Assembly (NCBI GenBank): GCA_029216955.1
Contig: JANAVB010023996.1
Location: 11,627,730 to 11,691,729, forward strand
Direction of reading: 5' to 3'
DNA from: Iris pallida
Taxonomy: Eukaryota; Streptophyta; Magnoliopsida; Asparagales; Iridaceae
DNA: 64,000 nt
The translations under genes and the position numbers were made by a program. Shown piece after piece: positions 57,785 to 64,000 of the stretch (position 1 is its first letter; each line of letters starts with the position of its first letter). The notes under the pieces were generated by a model, which was given only the letters and a program-made list of their open reading frames with translations, searched no databases and was not told the origin of the DNA.

Positions 57785-60428
57785 TGTCACTCATGTTTCC
57801 CGTTATACGTATTTTCGTATGCATATACGAGATTTTCGACATTTATCAGGTAGACCGTAGTTAGACTTGACTTGCTTGCCTAGTCTTGGTTGGTTTTGAC
57901 TTGGTTTATTTTAGTTTATTTTGACTTGGGTTCGGCTTGGGTTGGTTTATTTTGGTTTAGGGTGGTTCATTATGAACCCAACCCCCTATCTACCACCATC
58001 TTCATTTAAAAGCCCAACCCTTTCTCTCTCTTCATTACTTTCTTACTTTTTCATTTACTCTCCTTCTTCTTCCTTATAACTCCTCCCATCTACCAAGTCC
58101 TAAGCAAGTGCAAATTGCTTCATGGAGGAACTCCATTTTTGTTGATCTATTGTCTTCCTCACGAGAGTCTAAGACACTTTAGTACTTAGCATTTTTAATT
58201 TCCATGGTTTATTTCTTGTAGATCTAAGTTGGTTGTATTTTCGGTTTTTTTGGGTTTTGATCTACTAAAATTTATTATTTTCAAGTTTTGATTGTTCTAT
58301 GTTGTAGAGAATTCAAAATTTTACCCAAAATGGACCTTTGAAAATTTAGATTTCGACTTGTTTTGTGGATGTTATGGCCAAAATAAGTTTTGGACATTTC
58401 TTAGTTCGTCTGTCCTAATTTTGGCAGGGAACGATGAATAGTACCGCATAGTGCAGCCTGCCGGATAGTGCAGCATGCCGCATAGTGCCGTATGGTGATA
58501 CAGTCTGCCGTATAGTACTGCATATCGCATAGTGCTGCTTGGTGATGCAGCCTGCCGCATAGTACAGCTTGTCGTATAGTACAGCCTGCCACATAGTACC
58601 GCATGGTGATGCAGCCTGCCGCGTACTATAGCCAGTCGTATAGTGTCGCATGGTGATGCAGCCTGCCGCATAGTACAGCCTGCTGCATTGTGCCGCAGAA
58701 GCCCGCATAGTCCTGCAGGAGGCTGCATAGTGCCGTTGAAGGTTGCATAGGGCCGCAGAATGCCGCATAGTTTCTATTTTGGCTATTTTTGGCTATTTTA
58801 AGTCATATTTGGCTGAATTATGGCCAAAATTTCCTCCAACTCCCAACATAAAAGTTGTAGATCTTTTCTTTGGCTTCAAGAATATGTTACTAGCTATTTT
58901 ATGCAAGTTTCTCTCATTCATGATAATGTAAGGATAGAACACGATAGTGGCCTGTTAAGGCGCACTCTTAGCAAGTAACAAGTAACATGACATGATAGTG
59001 GCCCATCGTGGCACACTCTTGATAAGCACCCTTGACATGATAATACATGATAGTGGCCCGTGGTGGTGCACTCTTGATAAGTAAACCTAACATTATAATC
59101 TTCATATGCTGTTGTGACGGCTATCTTGACTTGCTAAGTGACTCTTGTCTTGACACCGTGGGTGTTTGTGCTTGAATAAGCTACATATCTCGTCTCGTAT
59201 CATGTCTAGGACATAAATTCCTGGTTACCACAGTCAGGGATTCATTCTGAATCTGACTAGGATAATGACTAGATTGATCAAGTAGTTCATGAAGAGATTT
59301 TCCAGCTACAGGCAGTCCCGTTATCTGGGCGCTCTAATTAGACTTGTAGCCCTGACGTCGAGTAGGGCACATTTCCTAGCACACTGTCATGTGTTGCACC
59401 CCCAAGTCACCTAATCCAACTCTCTAACTTGCTATTGGATAACCTGGATTAAGTCTGCAGGGCTTGTGGCTGTTGGAACATCTCATTGCATCTTGTTAGT
59501 AATTAGGCTTGTGATAACCCTAGTTAGCTAAAGTATCAAATCGTACTCATTGCTTGGCCGTGATTGATAGATGGAGTCCCGTCTAGTCTTGTCTTGACAG
59601 TGCCAGTACATGGCTACTTTAGTGCATTTACTGTTATGCTTTACTTTATCAATAATCGGTCAGGGACTAAGTTTTGTTTCGGAGAAGGGTTACAACCCCG
59701 GTCCTTGTCTGGTTTACGGGTTGTAACTTGGTTACCAGAATAGTTCCTTAGTTACCTTATCGTTTATCATCCTGATTTCTTTAACTCATGTCTTTTATTA
59801 TCCTTTATGTATCATGTGCTAATATGCTGGTTTTAGTTCTTAAGTGAAGCCTCCCTTATGGAACTTGCCCTTTCTGGGGTCTGACCCAGCTGGTTTTATA
59901 TGGCCAAATTTCGTAGTAGCACCCGAGGATCTTCCAGCCTTCCATCCAGATGGTGCACACTAGGCGTAACCTTGGCAACGAGTTGGTTTTATTTTGCTCT
60001 CCCACTCTATTGTAAATTATTCTTTTGAGGCATTTAGCCACCGAACAAGTGTTAGCTCGTGTTAAATTTACATTTCTGTCTTCCTAAGGGCTGTAACATG
60101 ATTGACGAATCCTAGGATTAATCATGTATGACTTAAACTCTTGCTAGTCTTCGCATTTTGTATGACTAGCTTCATGATCATCTGAATATGTAATGTTTGG
60201 GATGCCTTACTTTGTATGTCTGATGATCTACAATCTTGTCACATTACTTGCTTGCTTGAGATTGAGACACTAGGCTTGCTTTTAACCTTAAGTGACTGTT
60301 GGCTTGTAGTAAACCCTCATGCATCTAGACAGCCGTGACCGTATTACAAAGTGGGATTCACTTCAATGTACGTAGCTGGCTGTGTCTGTCCCCCGCTCTC
60401 TCCAGTATTTTAGTTCTGGGCTGTGACA
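57785..60428 (+). repeat. Element 4 right LTR
   Basis: 2644 bp. Minisatellite 58440-58775. The hairpin at about 58101-58119 has lost pairing (GCAAGTGCAAATTGC). Stem-loop 59688-59728. Ends GGGCTGTGACA, followed by GGTTG (60429-60433). Confidence 0.95.
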
Positions 60429-60433
60429 GGTTG

Positions 60434-62575
60434 TCAATGGATAGAAGGCAAAGCGTCCTCGTAAAGTTTGGGTTCCAGTCTCTCTCTACTCTTTCCAACG
60501 TCGTCGATGGCAAGAAGAAGATCTTGGCCAATTCTGGCCAAAATGGTAACTTGGGGGGCGTATGGCTTAATGTTAGCCACTAACTGCTTCCAAGGTAGTT
60601 CCAGATCTTAAGGCATATAAGACTTATTATGCCTCTCGTAAAGCATGGGTCCCAAAATCTCTCTCTGCTCTTCCCAATGCCGCCAATGTCAAGAGGAAGA
60701 TCTTAGCCAATTCCAGCCAAAACAACATCTTGGAGCACATGGCTCAGTATCATCCATTGTTGCATCCGAGGAAATTTTTGTTGCTAAGACGTAGAAGGCT
60801 TATTATCCGTCTAAGAAGGGCTCTAACAGTAAACTGTCCACCAAATTATGTGCTTTCCACAGGAAGAAGAATACTGGAAAGGCGCATAAAGATAATGCGC
60901 CTAATAATAAGGCCGTCTTTCAAGACAGAAGTACATGCCCCAAGTTTGGGGAAAATAAACAATATTTAAGTCCTGCCAAAGGAAAACACTATGATGCCAA
61001 GGGCTCAAGTGTTGGAAACTCTTCCCCTACTTTTGGCCAAACAGAAGAAAAGTTCTACTCCTAAACAGGAATCTAAATGCATAACTGGAGGAAAGAAATT
61101 TGTTTTCCACAGTCTTTCTTTTTCGACCACTACTATGTGTCAATAAGAGGCCCTAAGTAATGTGCCTCTTCATATCATGCACAGAAATGATAGTAAGTTG
61201 TACAGATTAGAGTCTATGTACCCAGTCACCTATGCGCTTCCCCTTCACATGCTGTGGACTCATGCAGATTGCTTCCAATTGTGCACAAAATGGATCCACA
61301 TAGCAAAAATACTCAAGACCTAGGTACATGGTCCTCTATTGTACACAAAAAATGTTGAACATTTCATACACCAACTTTTCCATGCACGCATTCTGTCCAA
61401 GCACATAAGAAAAAAATGAGGATATAGGTCCTCATATTTATTTGCGTAATGTGTTTTGGCACAAACACAAGTCAACAGAGATATCATCTAACATAGTCGT
61501 GTCTCCTCAAGAACACTCTTGTACGAAGATTGTTATAGACTGTTGTTGTTCAAAAGTAGTTGACCAACCAACTAGGCAGCCCATCTTCGAAAGGCTGCAA
61601 CCAAGTTTGTAGGACGGGCATTGTCTTGGACGACAACTATCAAATGATGAAAATGAATTACCGATGGCCTAGGTTTACACAACATCAAGCTGAGGGGATG
61701 ACCTCCATGTATCCTCTTCATCTAGGGGAGGTCAAAGAGCCTTTTCACCATAGGGCGTTTATCAAGGAACATGTTTTCGATCTAGACATCCTTTTGACAT
61801 TCTTCAAGCTCTAGTAACAAGCAGGGATGTTCTTATGATTGGGGTTAGCAGTATCCTAGTTTTTGATCAATCTATATTCTACTCTAAGAACAGAGAAACT
61901 CAGGCTTCAGATAACAGTGTTTCTGGTGAACCTATAAACAATGTAGCCTCACAATCAACTTTTAGTAGTACTAATTCTAGTGATGCCTCGCTGCATACTT
62001 CTCCTTCCGGTAGTCTACATATGATGTCGTTTTATGTGACCGACAATGAAGGAGGGAACAACTATGACCGACAATGGATAGATGCTCTTAAGACTATGTT
62101 ACAAGGAGTTATACGATGATGTAGCAGATACAGGCAACAATGAACATGCAAGCTATCTTGCTTCAAACTCACACTCCTAGCTCATTTCCTGTGGCTCAAG
62201 ATGTAACTAGGCCAACTTTGAACCCATCTTCTTCTCAGACGGTTGGAAGTGCTTCCATGCCATAGGTGTAGTATGCACAACTAGCTATTACACAACTGAC
62301 TTATTCGCATCAGATAGTCGATATTCAAGAAGCTATTCGAGATATCAATATTCGATTAGATTTCCTGAGTTCAAAAAAGGAACTCCAAAATATAGGAATG
62401 TCGTAGCCTTATCCTCCAGAATGGGATGACGTGGTTTTTTTCTCCAAAATACAAACCTCACTCTATGATTCCATATGAAGGAACGGGTTCTCCGTGACAC
62501 CACCTGACATACTTGTATTCTCAGACAGTTCATATATGTCACTACCATATTTCTAGATAAAGAATATTTGGTCAT
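60434..62575 (+). pseudogene. gag: gag of the Tat relic, 3' piece (no pol follows)
   Basis: Continues 38379-38493. The first part contains a duplicated module: KFGFQSLSTLSNVVDGKKKI near 60450-60560 and the related KAWVPKSLSALPNAANVKRK near 60640-60735. Later segments resemble the Element 5 Gag: TSPSGSLHMMSFYVTDNEGG (compare SSSIIPHTVTTYMVDGNTDE), MNMQAILLQTHTPSSFPVAQ, and PYPPEWDDVVF with a PPKYKPHSM-type block split by frameshifts (62405-62480; compare PYPMEWKQVSYPPKYKPP). Many stops. Homology ends near 62575, so this relic is truncated before the knuckle and pol. Confidence 0.7.
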
Positions 62576-62706
62576 TTTACATTATTCATATGTTGTGCAT
62601 ATTTATCTATTTACTTATGGTGTTAGTCATTAGTGGTTGGTGGACTAGACTATTTATTAGACCTAATGTTAGTGGAACCAATTAGACTTGGACCTAGCAT
62701 ATTAGA
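62576..62706. other. Short spacer between the Tat relic and the next LTR
   Basis: No feature seen. It ends TTAGA directly before a TG LTR-like start. Confidence 0.4.
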
Positions 62707-64000
62707 TGTAAACCCCCAAATTTTCAACATAATAATAATAAAGAATACTTAATTCAAAATTAGGAATTTTGTTCTAGTATATATGTAAATTGAGCTTGAA
62801 GATTTTATTTATAATCAAATACTTTATACATGATATTTGATATGGAAATCTTTTCTCACAAAAATAATCTTTTAGTCTAATTTAGAAATTTTTATATTGT
62901 TATTTGAATTTTTATAATTATTTAGCCCTTTATAGATTTTTTATATATTAAAAAATTATATATATATGTGATCTCCATAGTATATACATAAGAATCCTTC
63001 CAAAAATAATTCTTTGGTTAATTTAGAAATTTAAATATTATTTTTAAAACTTAATGGATTTATTTTAGCCCTTAAACTTTTTATGAATTTATCTTGTGAT
63101 AATAGAGGTATTATGTATTTAAATAAATATATACTTTATGAGCATTTCTCTAAGTTTAGATTTTTTTTAGAATTTAAAATATTATATATTTGTAAAATAG
63201 TGATATACATATATATGGATAAAGTCATATATATATCTTATATATAAAAAAGGGCAACAACAGAGGCTCGCGAGAATTCCCCCATTTCTCGCGAGTACTA
63301 CTTTCCAATATCCAGCGACAAACTAGAACAAAAAAGAGAGAAGGGAATCAAATGATTTGAAGCCAAGTTCAAATCTCTGTTTAAATTCTATCAAATCAAA
63401 ATATTGATTAAACGCTGTCCACAACCCGATTTAAACTCGAGAAGTCGATTACAAATAGGATCGAAAACCTATATATATATATTGCGGAGAATTCGTTACC
63501 AACCCCAAAACCTAGTCGTCTACATCCCTGCGAATACCCCTGACATCCTGCAAGCTTCACCGAACTTCAGCTGTGCCGTTCCACGCTGTTGGCTGCCACA
63601 CAGCACCGTCGCAGCCACAGTAGCAGAGTAGTAGCACCGCAGTCCAGAACCCCAACTTCGTGATGAATTTTCTTCACCATCCTTCGATCAATTTTTGATT
63701 CGTCTTTGCAGGTTCAATCACAATACGACCCTCTGTAACTCCATTCAATTAGTTCATAATTAACTATCGTAGAGCACTTGCGAAATCGACTCAAAGTCGA
63801 CGAGAAATCATGTTCCGAAATAGGTTAGAGTATAGTCCAACACCCTATATTGGAAGGCTATTTGTATCTAAACCATCGACATTTTCCAAAATATGCTTGA
63901 ATAGACTTACAGATAACCTATAGCGTATTAAAACCCATCTTATAGATTCCTTTTTCATCTACTGTACAGAAACTAATTCCTTGTTAATGTTTATGAAAAA
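62707..64000 (+). repeat. Start of another LTR (cut by the window end)
   Basis: TGTAAACCCCCAAATTTTCA resembles LTR starts of this group. The first 530 bp are AT-rich and end in a TATA-like box (TATATAAA, 63241-63248). A hairpin with 10-bp arms (CTCGCGAGAA, TTCTCGCGAG; 63267-63295) follows, as in Element 3's LTR layout. No purine tract precedes it, so it would be a 5' or solo LTR. It is not a close copy of the Element 3 LTR. Its end is not in the window. Confidence 0.55.
63267..63295 (+). other. CTCGCGAGAA hairpin after a TATA-like box
   Basis: Perfect 10-bp arms at 63267-63276 and 63286-63295 with a 9-nt loop. CTCGCGAG is itself palindromic. Confidence 0.8.

Larger units (their letters stand above)
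38494..60428 (+). mobile_element. Element 4: Tekay/Del-type chromovirus carrying Element 5 (21.9 kb in all)
   Basis: LTRs 38494-41131 and 57785-60428 (2638 and 2644 bp). Target duplication GGTTG at 38489-38493 and 60429-60433. Without the nested Element 5 it is about 10.1 kb. Its gag and pol are close relatives of Element 2 (long shared stretches), but the LTRs differ in the 5' half. The copy is more decayed than Element 2: many stops, a protease active-site stop, lost integrase zinc ligands and an RNase H deletion. Confidence 0.95.

Noticed and set aside
32595..64000. Pairing the LTR at 32595-35427 with the LTR start at 62707 as two ends of one element
   Set aside because: Both start TG..AAACCCCC and have similar layout, but the sequences are far too different for LTRs of one insertion, and no purine tract precedes 62707.

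Overview
This window is plant nuclear DNA made almost entirely of nested LTR retrotransposons. I see no host protein-coding gene, rRNA, tRNA or CRISPR array. The element types (Ty3/gypsy Tekay/Del-type chromoviruses, a Tat/Ogre-type Ty3/gypsy element and a Ty1/copia relic), their 2.6-4.3 kb LTRs and the depth of nesting point to a flowering plant with a large, repeat-rich genome. I cannot name the species. Nearly all pol reading frames are broken, so most proteins are annotated as pseudogenes.

Layout, left to right. (1) 1-9935: Element 1, a non-autonomous element with 4.3 kb LTRs that each hold about 1.3 kb of ATGT-like low-complexity DNA, and a 1.9 kb internal part carrying only a gag remnant with a zinc knuckle. 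(2) 9936-31138: Element M, a minus-strand element. Its left LTR is cut into pieces by Element 1, by a 3.37 kb solo LTR (10586-13956, TSD CCTAG) and by Element 2 (15332-26026, TSD GCACG). Element 2 is a full-length chromovirus with broken gag-pol and a chromodomain. The second LTR of Element M (28576-31138) gives a nearby copy without those insertions, which confirms the junctions. (3) 31139-32594: a minus-strand Ty1/copia relic with the end of RNase H. (4) 32595-35427: the LTR of Element 3, then its primer-site region and a decayed interior. (5) 38336-38493 and 60434-62575: a Tat-type gag relic split by Element 4 (38494-60428, TSD GGTTG), a chromovirus related to Element 2. (6) 42076-53931: Element 5, a younger Tat/Ogre-like element (TSD CCGTC) inserted in the gag of Element 4. 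(7) From 62707 to the window end: the start of another LTR.

The most unusual part is the 2.8 kb between integrase and the 3' LTR of Element 5. The strand opposite to gag-pol carries three consecutive small gene units. Each has a TATA-like box and a short reading frame. Two have an AATAAA signal. One has a 132-bp GT-AG intron whose removal joins two exons in frame into a 164-residue protein. The same element lacks a recognisable protease. Further observations are two stem-loops conserved between otherwise different chromovirus LTRs, family-specific minisatellites in the same LTR slot, and a shared primer-site-like sequence that is not the usual initiator-methionine tRNA type.
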